64,000 nucleotides of DNA from Paenochrobactrum pullorum. GTDB taxonomy: Bacteria > Pseudomonadota > Alphaproteobacteria > Rhizobiales > Rhizobiaceae. The notes below the pieces were generated by a model. It was not told where the DNA came from. It worked only from the letters and a program-made list of their open reading frames with translations, and ran no database searches. Position numbers and translations under genes: made by a program. Shown here in pieces: positions 44,041 to 53,546 of the stretch. The stretch is taken from contig NZ_JBHEEH010000007.1 of the NCBI RefSeq assembly GCF_041929845.1, positions 1 to 64,000 on the forward strand, read 5' to 3'. Numbering within the stretch: position 1 is the stretch's first letter; every line of letters starts with the position of its first letter.

Positions 44041-44160
44041 TTGCAATTTCGCAATTTTGAGTTTGCATTTTTATAATTTACACATTGCCACATGTTTACC
44101 GGTTCTGTGAAGTCCTTTCTTGGGCTAATACATTCAAAGAAGTGCAATATTTTGCAATTG
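44040..44160. promoter_or_regulatory. Candidate ScfR/PccR operators (TTTGCAA boxes)
   Basis: Several TGCAA half-sites crowd the gap between the divergent regulator and pccB: TTTGCAATTTCGCAA at 44040-44054, GTTTGCATTT at 44061-44070 and TGCAATATTTTGCAA at 44143-44157. As I recall, the Rhodobacter PccR site is two TTTGCAAA words four bases apart. The words match here, but the spacing does not match exactly. Three clusters next to this regulator are unlikely to be chance. Confidence 0.6.
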
Positions 44161-44169
44161 GGAGATGAA

Positions 44170-45702
44170 ATGCGATCGATTTTAGAGCAACTCGAAACAC
44201 GCCGTGCGCAAGCAAGGCTTGGCGGCGGGCAGAAGCGAATTGATGCCCAACATTCAAAAGGTAAGCTGACCGCCCGTGAGCGTATCGAAGTGCTGCTGGA
44301 TGAAGGATCGTTTGAAGAATACGACATGTATGTCACCCACCGCGCGGTGGATTTCGGCATGGCCTCCCAGAAAATTGCAGGCGACGGCGTTGTTACCGGC
44401 TGGGGCACCATCAATGGTCGTCAGGTTTATGTCTTCAGTCAGGATTTTACCGTCCTGGGCGGCTCTTTGTCTGAAACCCACGCGCAGAAAATTTGCAAAA
44501 TTATGGATATGGCGTTGCAAAATGGCGCACCGGTCATTGGATTAAACGATTCCGGCGGCGCTCGTATTCAAGAAGGCGTTGCTTCACTGGCAGGCTATGC
44601 CGAAGTGTTCAAGCGCAATGTTGATGCTTCCGGCGTTGTACCGCAAATATCCGTCATCATGGGGCCATGTGCCGGTGGTGCAGTTTATTCCCCTGCCATG
44701 ACCGACTTTATCTTCATGGTGCGTGACAGTTCTTATATGTTTGTCACCGGCCCTGATGTGGTAAAGACCGTTACCAACGAAATTGTTACCGCTGAAGAGC
44801 TGGGCGGCGCACGCACCCACACCAGCAAATCCTCCGTTGCCGACGGCGCTTATGAAAACGACATCGAAGCACTAGAACAAGTGCGCATATTGTTTGACTA
44901 TCTGCCACTCAATAATCTTGAAAGCACACCAAAGCGCCCGAGCTTTGATGATCCGGCACGTCTTGAACAACGCTTGGATACCCTCATTCCTGATGCTTCC
45001 AACAAGCCATATGATATGTGCGAGTTGATTTACTCAATCGCGGATGAAGGAGCGTTCTTCCAAATTCAGGAAGCTTTCGCCAAAAACATTCTCACCGGTT
45101 TTGTGCGCATTGATGGTCAAACCGTCGGCGTAGTTGCCAACCAACCGATGGTACTGGCAGGCTGCCTTGATATTGATGCCTCGCGCAAAGCGGCACGTTT
45201 TGTGCGCTTCTGCGATGCGTTCAATATTCCAATCCTCACCCTTGTGGACGTGCCGGGCTTCTTGCCGGGCACCGCACAGGAATATGGCGGCGTGATCAAG
45301 CATGGCGCAAAATTGCTTTTTGCTTATTCACAAGCAACCGTCCCAATGGTCACGCTTATCACCCGCAAAGCCTATGGCGGTGCTTATGACGTGATGGCTT
45401 CCAAACATATCGGTGCCGACATCAATTACGCATGGCCAACGGCAGAAATTGCTGTGATGGGTGCAAAAGGCGCCACCGAAATTCTCTATCGCTCGGAACT
45501 GAATGATCCGGAAAAAATCAGTGAACGGACAGCGGAATATGAAACCCGTTTCGCCAATCCGTTTGTGGCAGCAGAACGCGGCTTTATTGATGAGGTGATT
45601 ATGCCTCACTCATCGCGCCGCCGTATCGCCCGTGCCTTTGCTTCACTGCGTAATAAACGCACTGAGCAGCGCTGGCGCAAGCACGATACTATTCCGCTGT
45701 GA
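44170..45702 (+). CDS. pccB: Propionyl-CoA carboxylase beta subunit
   Basis: A carboxyltransferase of about 510 residues: MRSILEQLETRRAQARLGGGQKRIDAQHSKGKLTARERIEVLLD, GLNDSGGARIQEGV (oxyanion and acyl-CoA site), GPCAGGAVYSPAMTDFIFM and DVPGFLPGTAQEYGGVIKHGAK. These are hallmarks of PccB rather than AccD. It transfers CO2 from biotin to propionyl-CoA to form (S)-methylmalonyl-CoA. The ATG at 44170 with GGGAG just upstream is chosen; an in-frame start at 44092 would run through the operator region. It is the first gene of the pccB-pccA-mcm operon, divergent from the ScfR-type gene. Confidence 0.96.
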   Translation: MRSILEQLETRRAQARLGGGQKRIDAQHSKGKLTARERIEVLLDEGSFEEYDMYVTHRAVDFGMASQKIAGDGVVTGWGTINGRQVYVFSQDFTVLGGSLSETHAQKICKIMDMALQNGAPVIGLNDSGGARIQEGVASLAGYAEVFKRNVDASGVVPQISVIMGPCAGGAVYSPAMTDFIFMVRDSSYMFVTGPDVVKTVTNEIVTAEELGGARTHTSKSSVADGAYENDIEALEQVRILFDYLPLNNLESTPKRPSFDDPARLEQRLDTLIPDASNKPYDMCELIYSIADEGAFFQIQEAFAKNILTGFVRIDGQTVGVVANQPMVLAGCLDIDASRKAARFVRFCDAFNIPILTLVDVPGFLPGTAQEYGGVIKHGAKLLFAYSQATVPMVTLITRKAYGGAYDVMASKHIGADINYAWPTAEIAVMGAKGATEILYRSELNDPEKISERTAEYETRFANPFVAAERGFIDEVIMPHSSRRRIARAFASLRNKRTEQRWRKHDTIPL

Positions 45703-45747
45703 TTTTTTCCCTCGGGCTTAAACCGTTCAACCGAAGCTGGATTTAAT

Positions 45748-47751
45748 ATGTTTAAAAAAATTCTTATTGCTAACCGAGGTGAAATTGCCTGCCGCGTGAT
45801 CAAAACCGCGAAGAAAATGGGCATTGCCACAGTTGCTGTTTATTCTGATGCCGACCGTAACGCGCTTCATGTCAGCATGGCTGATGAAGCTGTCCATATC
45901 GGCCCTGCACCATCCAACCAGTCTTATATTGTCATCGACAAAATTCTCGATGCCATCCGTCAAACCGGCGCTGATGCGGTGCATCCGGGCTATGGCTTTT
46001 TGTCGGAAAATCCGGCTTTTGCCGCAGCTTTAGATAAGCTCGGCGTTGCTTTCATCGGCCCGCCAGAAGGCGCAATTTTAGCGATGGGTGATAAAATCAC
46101 CTCGAAAAAACTGGCCGCTGAAGCTGGCGTTTCCACAGTTCCGGGGCATATGGGTTTGATTGAAAGCGCTGATGAAGCGGTGAAAATTGCCTCCAATATC
46201 GGCTATCCGGTGATGATCAAGGCCTCCGCCGGTGGTGGCGGCAAGGGCATGCGTATTGCCGAAAATGAAACGGAAGCACGTGAAGGCTTTCAGGCTGCCA
46301 AGAATGAGGCCAAAAACTCATTCGGTGACGACCGTATTTTCATTGAAAAATTTGTCACCCAGCCGCGCCATATCGAAATTCAGGTACTTGGCGACAAACA
46401 CGGCAATATTATTTATTTGGGCGAACGTGAATGCTCCATTCAACGCCGCAACCAAAAAGTGGTGGAAGAAGCCCCGTCTCCTTTCTTGGATGAAGCAACA
46501 CGCCGCGCCATGGGCGAACAGGCTGTAGCACTTGCCGCGGCCGTAGGTTATACTTCAGCCGGTACGGTTGAATTTATCGTTGATGGTTCACGTAATTTCT
46601 ATTTCCTCGAAATGAACACCCGCTTGCAGGTGGAACATCCGGTCACGGAACTCATCACCGGCATTGACCTTGTCGAGCAAATGATCCGTGTTGCCGCCGG
46701 TGAAAAACTGGCAATTGCACAAAGCGAAGTCAAACTGAACGGCTGGGCGATTGAAAGCCGCCTTTACGCCGAAGATCCATATCGCAATTTCTTGCCGTCC
46801 ATTGGCCGCCTCACACGTTATCGCCCGCCAGCGGAAGGTGAAAACACTGACGGCACCATTGTGCGCAATGATACCGGCGTTTATGAAGGTGGCGAAATTT
46901 CCATGTATTACGACCCGATGGTCGCAAAACTTTGTACATGGGCACCGGATCGTATCACCGCAATTGATGCGATGAGCGCTGCTTTAGACGAGTTTGAATT
47001 GGAAGGCATTGGCCACAATCTGCCGTTCCTGTCAGCCGTTATGCAGCATCCGCGCTTCCGTGACGGCAATATCACCACGGCTTTCATCGCCGAAGAATTT
47101 CCGGAAGGGTTCCAAGGTGTTAATGCGGATGTGAAAACCGCACAAAAACTGGCAGCTGTTGCCGCATTCATCAATAAAATCATGCAGGAACGCGCTGCCC
47201 AAATCAGCGGTCGTTTAAGCGACCACATCGCACCATTGGCCAAAGAATGGGTTGTCAGCTTAGGCCATCAATGCCTTGCTCTGACCATGGAAGATTATGA
47301 AGCCGGTTTGCGTGTTCTGATCGGTGCCAATACTGTGTTGCATGTGGCAAGCGAATGGAAACCAGGCGATCAGCTTGACATATTCAATGTAGACGGCGAA
47401 ACAATGGGCGTTAAAGTTGACATTAACGGCAATGCTTTGCGTCTGCGCTATCGCGGCATTGATGTTAAATGTTTTGTCCGTCGTCCGCGAGTGGCGGAGC
47501 TTGCCGAGCTGATGCCGGTCAAGCAAGCGCCGGATACATCCAAGATGCTATTGTGCCCGATGCCGGGTGTGATAACCTCCATTGCAGTCGCGGAGGGCGA
47601 TCACGTAGAGGCAGGACAAGCATTGGCAATTGTTGAAGCAATGAAAATGGAAAATACCTTGCGCGCAGAAAAAAGCGGCGTGGTGAAGCGCATACTGGCA
47701 TCTGCCGGCCAAAGTCTTGCTGTCGATGAGCTTATTCTGGAGTTCATTTAA
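45748..47751 (+). CDS. pccA: Propionyl-CoA carboxylase alpha subunit (biotin carboxylase + BCCP)
   Basis: A 667-residue protein. The biotin carboxylase part begins MFKKILIANRGEIACRVIKTAKKMG and contains the glycine-rich ATP loop KASAGGGGKGMRIAE, then ERECSIQRRNQKVVEEAPSP and EMNTRLQVEHPVTE. A linker (BT domain) follows, and the biotinyl domain carries VEAMKMENTL near the C-terminus, whose Lys is biotinylated. It forms the alpha6beta6 holoenzyme with PccB. The stop TAA shares a base with the ATG of the next gene (TAATG). No biotin ligase gene is nearby. Confidence 0.97.
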   Translation: MFKKILIANRGEIACRVIKTAKKMGIATVAVYSDADRNALHVSMADEAVHIGPAPSNQSYIVIDKILDAIRQTGADAVHPGYGFLSENPAFAAALDKLGVAFIGPPEGAILAMGDKITSKKLAAEAGVSTVPGHMGLIESADEAVKIASNIGYPVMIKASAGGGGKGMRIAENETEAREGFQAAKNEAKNSFGDDRIFIEKFVTQPRHIEIQVLGDKHGNIIYLGERECSIQRRNQKVVEEAPSPFLDEATRRAMGEQAVALAAAVGYTSAGTVEFIVDGSRNFYFLEMNTRLQVEHPVTELITGIDLVEQMIRVAAGEKLAIAQSEVKLNGWAIESRLYAEDPYRNFLPSIGRLTRYRPPAEGENTDGTIVRNDTGVYEGGEISMYYDPMVAKLCTWAPDRITAIDAMSAALDEFELEGIGHNLPFLSAVMQHPRFRDGNITTAFIAEEFPEGFQGVNADVKTAQKLAAVAAFINKIMQERAAQISGRLSDHIAPLAKEWVVSLGHQCLALTMEDYEAGLRVLIGANTVLHVASEWKPGDQLDIFNVDGETMGVKVDINGNALRLRYRGIDVKCFVRRPRVAELAELMPVKQAPDTSKMLLCPMPGVITSIAVAEGDHVEAGQALAIVEAMKMENTLRAEKSGVVKRILASAGQSLAVDELILEFI

Positions 47752-49895
47752 TGGCGGCGAAAGTAACAATGGCCGATTGGCAGAAACTGGCAGAAAAGGA
47801 GGTCAAACGATCTCCCGACACACTGACATGGCAGACACCGGAAGGCATTCCGGTGAAACCGCTTTATACCGCTGATGACCTGGAGCGTGTGCAACATCTG
47901 GATACACTGCCCGGTTTTGCGCCTTTTGTACGCGGCCCCCGCGCCACCATGTATGCCGGTCGTCCATGGACAATCCGCCAATATGCCGGTTTTTCCACCG
48001 CTGAAGCCTCCAATGCTTTTTACAAACGCAATCTTGCTGCCGGACAAAAAGGCTTGTCCGTTGCTTTCGATCTGGCAACCCATCGCGGCTATGACAGCGA
48101 CCATCCCCGCGTTGTCGGCGATGTCGGTAAAGCAGGTGTGGCGATTGACAGTGTCGAGGATATGAAAATTCTCTTTGACGGTATTCCGCTCAAAGATATG
48201 TCTGTTTCCATGACCATGAATGGCGCGGTTATTCCGATTTTGGCCAATTTCATTGTCGCTGGCGAAGAACAAGGCTGCTCGCGCGCCGAGCTTTCCGGCA
48301 CGATTCAGAATGATATTCTGAAAGAGTTTATGGTGCGCAACACCTATATCTATCCGCCGGAACCATCCATGCGGATTATTGCCGATATTATCGAATACAC
48401 AGCCAAAGAAATGCCGCGCTTCAATTCGATCTCCATTTCCGGCTATCATATGCAGGAAGCGGGTTCGACACTGGTGCAGGAACTCGCTTTCACATTGGCC
48501 GACGGGCGCGAATATGTGCGCGCAGCCTTGAGAAAAGGCCTGAATGTCGATGATTTCGCGGGGCGCTTGTCGTTCTTCTTCGCCATCGGCATGAATTTCT
48601 TTATGGAAGCAGCCAAGCTTCGCGCCGCGCGCTTGCTGTGGACACGCATCATGGAAGAATTCGAGCCGAAAAAAGCCTCATCTATGATGCTGCGCACCCA
48701 CTGCCAGACCTCCGGCGTGTCGTTGCAGGAACAAGACCCTTATAATAACGTTATCCGCACTGCTTATGAGGCGATGTCGGCAGCACTTGGCGGCACACAG
48801 TCGCTGCACACCAACGCGCTTGATGAAGCGATTGCCCTGCCAACGGAGTTTTCGGCTCGTATTGCGCGTAATACGCAGTTGATTTTGCAGCATGAAACCG
48901 GCGTCACCAATGTGGTGGATCCGCTGGCCGGTTCTTATTATGTCGAAAGCCTCACCCATGATCTGGCTGAAAAAGCTTGGGCGCTGATTGAAGAAGTGGA
49001 AGAGCTTGGCGGCATGACCAAAGCGGTTGCCACCGGCATGCCGAAACGCCTGATCGAAGAAGCGGCAACGCGGCGTCAAGCTGCTGTTGACCGCGGCGAT
49101 GAAGTGATCGTCGGCGTCAATAAATACCGCCTCGAAAACGAAGACCAACTCGATATTCTCGAAATCGACAATACGGCAGTGCGTCTGGCGCAGATCGAGC
49201 GCATTGAAAAAATGAAACGCAATCGCGATGCCGCCAAGGTGGCAGCAGCCCTTACGGCATTAACGGAAGTTGCCCGCACCAAACAGGGTAATATTCTGGA
49301 AGCCGCGGTGGAAGCCGCGCGTGCGCGTGCCACAGTCGGCGAAATTTCCGATGCATTGCGTGTTGTTTATGGTGACCATGCCGCCATTCCGGAAGTTGTC
49401 AGCGATGTTTATGGGGATGCCTATGACGGCGATCCGGAATATCAAACACTTATCGAGCGCCTTGGCGAATTTTCCATAGTTTTAAGCCAAAAGCCTAAAA
49501 TTATGGTCGCGAAACTTGGTCAGGATGGCCATGACCGTGGCGCCAAAATCATTGCTTCTGCCTTTGGCGATATGGGTTTTGATGTGCTTGCTGGCCCACT
49601 CTTCCAAACACCGGAAGAAGCGGCAGATATGGCCGTGCAGCAGAAGGTGCATGTGGTTGGCATGTCGTCACTGGCAGCCGGTCACAAAACACTGGCGCCG
49701 CAACTCATTAAAGCGTTGAAAGAACGCGGTGCTGGTCAGGTGATTGTCGTGGTTGGCGGTGTTATTCCACGCCAAGACTATGATTACCTTTATGAAAATG
49801 GTGTTTCAGCCGTTTTTGGCCCCGGCACCAATGTGATGGAAGCAGCACGTACGGTGCTTGATCTTCTGGAAGGCAAACGTCCTAATACGCTGTAA
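47751..49895 (+). CDS. mcm: Methylmalonyl-CoA mutase (single-chain, B12-dependent)
   Basis: A 714-residue mutase with both domains in one chain. The substrate-binding TIM barrel carries GPRATMYAGRPWTIRQYAGFSTAEASNAFYKRNLAAGQKGLSVAFDLATHRGYDSDHPRVVGDVGKAGVAIDS-type signatures, and MRTHCQTSGVSL-type active-site wording appears at MMLRTHCQTSGVSLQEQDPYNN. The C-terminal B12 domain has GQDGHDRGAKIIASAFGDMGFDV, whose His ligates cobalt. It converts (R)-methylmalonyl-CoA to succinyl-CoA. Neither the epimerase nor the MeaB chaperone is in this window. The ATG overlaps the pccA stop, and a terminator follows. Confidence 0.96.
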   Translation: MAAKVTMADWQKLAEKEVKRSPDTLTWQTPEGIPVKPLYTADDLERVQHLDTLPGFAPFVRGPRATMYAGRPWTIRQYAGFSTAEASNAFYKRNLAAGQKGLSVAFDLATHRGYDSDHPRVVGDVGKAGVAIDSVEDMKILFDGIPLKDMSVSMTMNGAVIPILANFIVAGEEQGCSRAELSGTIQNDILKEFMVRNTYIYPPEPSMRIIADIIEYTAKEMPRFNSISISGYHMQEAGSTLVQELAFTLADGREYVRAALRKGLNVDDFAGRLSFFFAIGMNFFMEAAKLRAARLLWTRIMEEFEPKKASSMMLRTHCQTSGVSLQEQDPYNNVIRTAYEAMSAALGGTQSLHTNALDEAIALPTEFSARIARNTQLILQHETGVTNVVDPLAGSYYVESLTHDLAEKAWALIEEVEELGGMTKAVATGMPKRLIEEAATRRQAAVDRGDEVIVGVNKYRLENEDQLDILEIDNTAVRLAQIERIEKMKRNRDAAKVAAALTALTEVARTKQGNILEAAVEAARARATVGEISDALRVVYGDHAAIPEVVSDVYGDAYDGDPEYQTLIERLGEFSIVLSQKPKIMVAKLGQDGHDRGAKIIASAFGDMGFDVLAGPLFQTPEEAADMAVQQKVHVVGMSSLAAGHKTLAPQLIKALKERGAGQVIVVVGGVIPRQDYDYLYENGVSAVFGPGTNVMEAARTVLDLLEGKRPNTL

Positions 49896-49899
49896 GATC

Positions 49900-49933
49900 A
49901 AAAAGGCTCCCAGATAAATACGGGAGCCTTTTT
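49900..49933 (+). terminator. Rho-independent terminator after mcm, bidirectional
   Basis: AAAAAGGCTCCC and GGGAGCCTTTTT form a perfect 12-bp stem with a 10-base loop and a T run on either strand. It ends the pccB-pccA-mcm operon and the convergent TauE-like gene. Confidence 0.92.
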
Positions 49934-49942
49934 CTATACGCA

Positions 49943-50710
49943 CTAAATATCTGCAACAAGCGTGAAAATTGCCGGTATTGCCAATGATGCGCCGGACAAA
50001 AACAACAAAACAAATGCCAATCGTCGCAAGGCAACAGCCGAAAGCGGTGGGGGAAAACGACGCGCCAAAAATGTAAATAAGATCACGACCGGTATGGCCA
50101 AAAGGCTCCACCAAAAATCAATTGATGGCATTTCTCCTGCCGCCATTACAGTGCCAAGTCGCACCAGCGCATTCAGTCCAAAAACTGCCACCAGCGTTTC
50201 GCGGATAACCGCAAGTCTTAAAGGCTGTCGATATAGATGATAAACTAATGGTGGTCCTGCGGTTGAAAATAAACCGCCCATTAATCCGGCTAATGAACCA
50301 AAGAAAATAAACGATCCCGCTGCAGACGGCTTTTCCAAAGGCGTTGGTTTCATAAGCAGCTGGATACTCGAAATAATAATAAAAATGCCAAGCACCAATT
50401 TCAGCCAAACAACCGAACTATCAAGTAAAAGCCCAAGCAGCCAGTAACCGATCAACAAAAACAAAAGGCTTGGGATTATAATCAGCGTAAATTCACGCTT
50501 GGCGATATTGCGCCAACCTTTTGCCAAAACTTGTGCAGCATTCACGACCGTTAAAAAACTCACCAATATCGCCGCTTCATTTATCGGCATTATGGCAGCC
50601 AATGCTATGCCGCCCATCATGATCAACCCCAACGCAAAGCCAGTGAGCGTCTGCATATAGGCCGCAAGACCTGCCAGCAGCAAAAGCGCTGCCATATTAG
50701 CCGGTTCCAT
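49943..50710 (-). CDS. TauE/SafE family membrane protein (TSUP permease)
   Basis: A 255-residue inner-membrane protein with about seven or eight hydrophobic segments (ALLLLAGLAAYMQTLTGFALGLIMMGGIALAAI at the start, and the repeat-like LAGLMGGLFSTAGPPLVYHLYRQPL). The paired GFALG and GLMGGLFSTAGPP motifs mark the TSUP family, which exports sulfite, sulfoacetate or other organic anions. It lies alone between the mcm terminator and the MoeA/MobA-like gene. The promoter would be in 50711-50876. The ion carried is unknown; association with the Mo-hydroxylase regulon is possible, but 166 bp separate them. Confidence 0.85.
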   Translation of the reverse strand: MEPANMAALLLLAGLAAYMQTLTGFALGLIMMGGIALAAIMPINEAAILVSFLTVVNAAQVLAKGWRNIAKREFTLIIIPSLLFLLIGYWLLGLLLDSSVVWLKLVLGIFIIISSIQLLMKPTPLEKPSAAGSFIFFGSLAGLMGGLFSTAGPPLVYHLYRQPLRLAVIRETLVAVFGLNALVRLGTVMAAGEMPSIDFWWSLLAIPVVILFTFLARRFPPPLSAVALRRLAFVLLFLSGASLAIPAIFTLVADI

Positions 50711-50876
50711 AATGATATTGCTTTCAGATTATTATATATAAAGGTGAGTGAATTAAGCGACGCAAATAGCATCTCTCAAGCAGCACCAATATGCAATAAA
50801 AAGCAATCATTTAGCAAATAAACAATGGCTTCTTGGCGCATCTGACCTTAAAATAAACTTCAGCAAGGAAATCATT

Positions 50877-52505
50877 TCAAATAGTTGAAATCAATCGGTC
50901 AGCCCAATATCCACCGGCTTTTGCCAAAGCTTCCGCGGTATCGACATCACTCAAAGCGGCTTCGCCAATTTCGACATCAATCACTTCAACGGCACTTTTT
51001 TCAATCAGAGTTCGCGCACCACGATCCCCTTGCAATTGTGCAAGTTCTGCAAAAAGGCTGGAAGGAATAACCACCGGATTACCAGCCTCCCCATTACAAG
51101 TTGCGCGAACGACCGCACGATGACGGCTTTTGTCGAATGCCGCCAGTATTTCCCTTATATGCGTAGCTTTGATCTGCGGCATATCACCAAGCTGGATCAT
51201 TAATCCCGTTGCAGAAGGCGGCAGATGATCAAGTGCTGCTTTGATTGAAGTTGATAGCCCTTGACTGTAATCGGAATTTATAATGGTTTTGATGGTTAGA
51301 TGATGCAGCGCCATATCAATTTCTTCAGCCATATGGCCAAGCACAACAATGACCGGTCGCCCGCCACCGGCAATTGCCGCTTCTGCCGAGCGCCTGATAA
51401 GCGGCACACCATCAAAATGTGCCAGCAATTTATTGCGCATACCCATCCGGCTGGAGCGTCCGGCAGCCAAAACAGCAATTGCCACATCACCTTTAAAATC
51501 TGCTTTCAGCATTTCCCGCGGTGAAGGCCGGCTTGGAATTTCAGACAAAATACCGCCCACCCCCATTCTGGAGACCATTTGATGATCAACTTTTAAATCA
51601 GCCATCAAACGATCCAAAATCCAATCAAAACCATTTTCTTTCGGACTTCTGGAACATCCGGGAGCCCCCAGTACAGGTTTGCCATCCAGACTTGCCAATA
51701 TCAGCAAATTACCAGGATCAACCGGCATACCGATGCGTTCGATCTTGCCTCCGGCAAGGCGAATAGCCTGCGGTACGATATCATCTGGATCACATACCGC
51801 GGAAGCCCCGAAAATAACGGCCATATCGGCATTTTTCAATGTGCCTTTGATCGCCTCTGCAACGAACGGCACTTGATGCTCAACGCGCATCTCGCTTACC
51901 AAATCGCTGCCATTAAGCTCCAGGCGCCTGGCGGTAACTTTGGCTGTTTTGTCAAGAATACTGATTTTGAGATTTGGCAATGTGGTTTGGATCAAGCCGA
52001 CTTTTTTAGGAGAAAATGGTTTAACCGCAAATGCTCGCTGTCTGATGGCCAGACTTTGCACTTTTTGCATATGTAACTGATCGACTGCAAAGGGAATGAT
52101 TTTAACCGTTGCAACCAGCATGTCGACAGTTGTGCGGGTAAAAGGCGCTAATGTTGCCAAGGTTATCGAGCTGTCAACGCGATTAATGGCATGAACCAGT
52201 TCTTCCGAAACGCAAAAAAGACCGGCTTTTTCCGCATAGAAATTAACCCGTCCCGTGGTTGCAAGTCCTGCACGGATATTTTCAAAAGACAAGCAATCTG
52301 CAATGCGTCGTGCCGCATCATCTTCACCAATATCAAGGGCTTCCAATTTGGCAGCCAGCACATCTGCATGCCCTGCCAATCTGATATGTTCAATATCGCT
52401 GCGCGTTAAAATCGAGCCTTTTTTGATCACCTTTTCATCGGCAATGATCGTATGAGCGAGAATAGCTCCCAATGCATCCTTTAATGACAAGCGACCAAAC
52501 TGCAT
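50877..52505 (-). CDS. Molybdopterin-binding/MobA-like nucleotidyltransferase fusion
   Basis: A protein of about 542 residues with two parts. The N-terminal 330 residues resemble MoeA/MogA-type molybdopterin-binding proteins (KDALGAILAHTI, NADMAVIFGASAVCDPDDIVPQAIRLAGG, GAPGCSRSPKENGFDWIL). The C-terminal 200 residues are a GT-A nucleotidyltransferase of the MobA/MocA type (AIAVLAAGRSSRMGMRNKLLAHFDG, LMIQLGDMPQIKATHI). The pair suggests insertion or tailoring of the molybdenum cofactor, probably to the MCD (cytosine) form used by CoxL/xanthine-dehydrogenase-type enzymes. It is the last gene after xdhC in the TRAP operon, and ATG 52505 is the natural start. Nearly all Mo-specific functions are in the companion operon at 58658-62363. 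Confidence 0.87.
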   Translation of the reverse strand: MQFGRLSLKDALGAILAHTIIADEKVIKKGSILTRSDIEHIRLAGHADVLAAKLEALDIGEDDAARRIADCLSFENIRAGLATTGRVNFYAEKAGLFCVSEELVHAINRVDSSITLATLAPFTRTTVDMLVATVKIIPFAVDQLHMQKVQSLAIRQRAFAVKPFSPKKVGLIQTTLPNLKISILDKTAKVTARRLELNGSDLVSEMRVEHQVPFVAEAIKGTLKNADMAVIFGASAVCDPDDIVPQAIRLAGGKIERIGMPVDPGNLLILASLDGKPVLGAPGCSRSPKENGFDWILDRLMADLKVDHQMVSRMGVGGILSEIPSRPSPREMLKADFKGDVAIAVLAAGRSSRMGMRNKLLAHFDGVPLIRRSAEAAIAGGGRPVIVVLGHMAEEIDMALHHLTIKTIINSDYSQGLSTSIKAALDHLPPSATGLMIQLGDMPQIKATHIREILAAFDKSRHRAVVRATCNGEAGNPVVIPSSLFAELAQLQGDRGARTLIEKSAVEVIDVEIGEAALSDVDTAEALAKAGGYWADRLISTI

Positions 52506-52509
52506 GGAT

Positions 52510-53514
52510 TTATTCCGTTGAACGGTTGCGATAGGCGGCAATCACCTGCGCCAAAACTGCAATGGCAATTTCAGCAGGACCTTGCGCCTTGATATCAAGC
52601 CCGATCGGCGCATGGATCAATCCACAATCATTTTCCGAAAAGCCGGCCTGATAAAGTCGCTCAAGCCGTTTTACATGGGTTTTTCGGCTACCCAGAGCCC
52701 CAATATAAAATGCTTTCGCCTGTAATGCAGCGATCAATGCAGGGTCATCTATTTTCGGATCATGCGTCAAGGCAGCCACAGCCGTATGTTTATCTAATGC
52801 GTGTTTGCCGAAATAATCTTGCGGCCACTCCACATGCAAATCCGCATCGCCAAAACGTTGCTCTGTCGCAAAGGCCGATCTTGGATCAATGATAGTGACA
52901 TCGAAATTGGTCAATTTGGCTGCGACCAGCAGGTTCTGGCTGATATGCACCGCACCGACCAAAACAAGTCGCGGATGTGGCGCATAAATATTGAGAAAAT
53001 AATCCTGCCCCTCAAGGCTAAGTATACCGGACTTGCCAATGTTCACATTTTCCATCAAAGGCAGCAATGAAACATCACCATCAAAAATATGCTGCTGAGC
53101 GCCATTTTGAATATTGGTCAGCAAATAACTTGCACGCCGGTTTTCCAATGCTTGAGAAATATCAGTAAAGACAGCCGTTAACGGTGTCACCAGAATTTTA
53201 ATACGTCCGCCACATGAAAGGCCGACACGCCATGCGGTTTCATCGGCAATGCCAAATTCCAGCACACGAGATTTTCCATCTGTGATGACATCCAGTGCTT
53301 GACCGATGACTTCTGTCTCCACGCAACCACCAGAAACAGAACCATAGAAATTAGCGTGATTATCAATCAACAAGTGACTACCGACGGGACACGGCGCCGA
53401 GCCCCATGTTTCAATGACAGTGGCAATGGCGGCAGGTCGGTTTTCCTTTAACCATTTCACAGCCATCAGAAGGGGCTGAAACAACACATCCTGTTGCGTC
53501 AGTTTTAAGTTCAT
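52510..53514 (-). CDS. xdhC: XdhC family Mo-cofactor insertion chaperone
   Basis: A 334-residue protein of the XdhC/CoxI family. The N-terminal domain has IATVIETWGSAPCPVGSHLLIDNHANFYGSVSGGCVE (metal/sulfur handling loop with Cys), and the C-terminal Rossmann-like domain ends in AFYIGALGSRKTHVKRLERL and IHAPIGLDIKAQGPAEIAIAVLAQVIA. XdhC proteins bind sulfurated Mo cofactor and insert it into xanthine dehydrogenase family enzymes. Here the likely client is the Mo subunit at 60030-62363. It lies four bases before the MoeA/MobA fusion start and is in the same operon as CoxG. Confidence 0.92.
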   Translation of the reverse strand: MNLKLTQQDVLFQPLLMAVKWLKENRPAAIATVIETWGSAPCPVGSHLLIDNHANFYGSVSGGCVETEVIGQALDVITDGKSRVLEFGIADETAWRVGLSCGGRIKILVTPLTAVFTDISQALENRRASYLLTNIQNGAQQHIFDGDVSLLPLMENVNIGKSGILSLEGQDYFLNIYAPHPRLVLVGAVHISQNLLVAAKLTNFDVTIIDPRSAFATEQRFGDADLHVEWPQDYFGKHALDKHTAVAALTHDPKIDDPALIAALQAKAFYIGALGSRKTHVKRLERLYQAGFSENDCGLIHAPIGLDIKAQGPAEIAIAVLAQVIAAYRNRSTE

Positions 53515-53546
53515 TTAGCCCCTCCTCCCTTTTTATCGACACATTT

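Noticed and set aside
47748..48449. 233-codon minus-strand frame inside methylmalonyl-CoA mutase
   Set aside because: It is the antisense shadow of a highly conserved enzyme; the translated product resembles no family.
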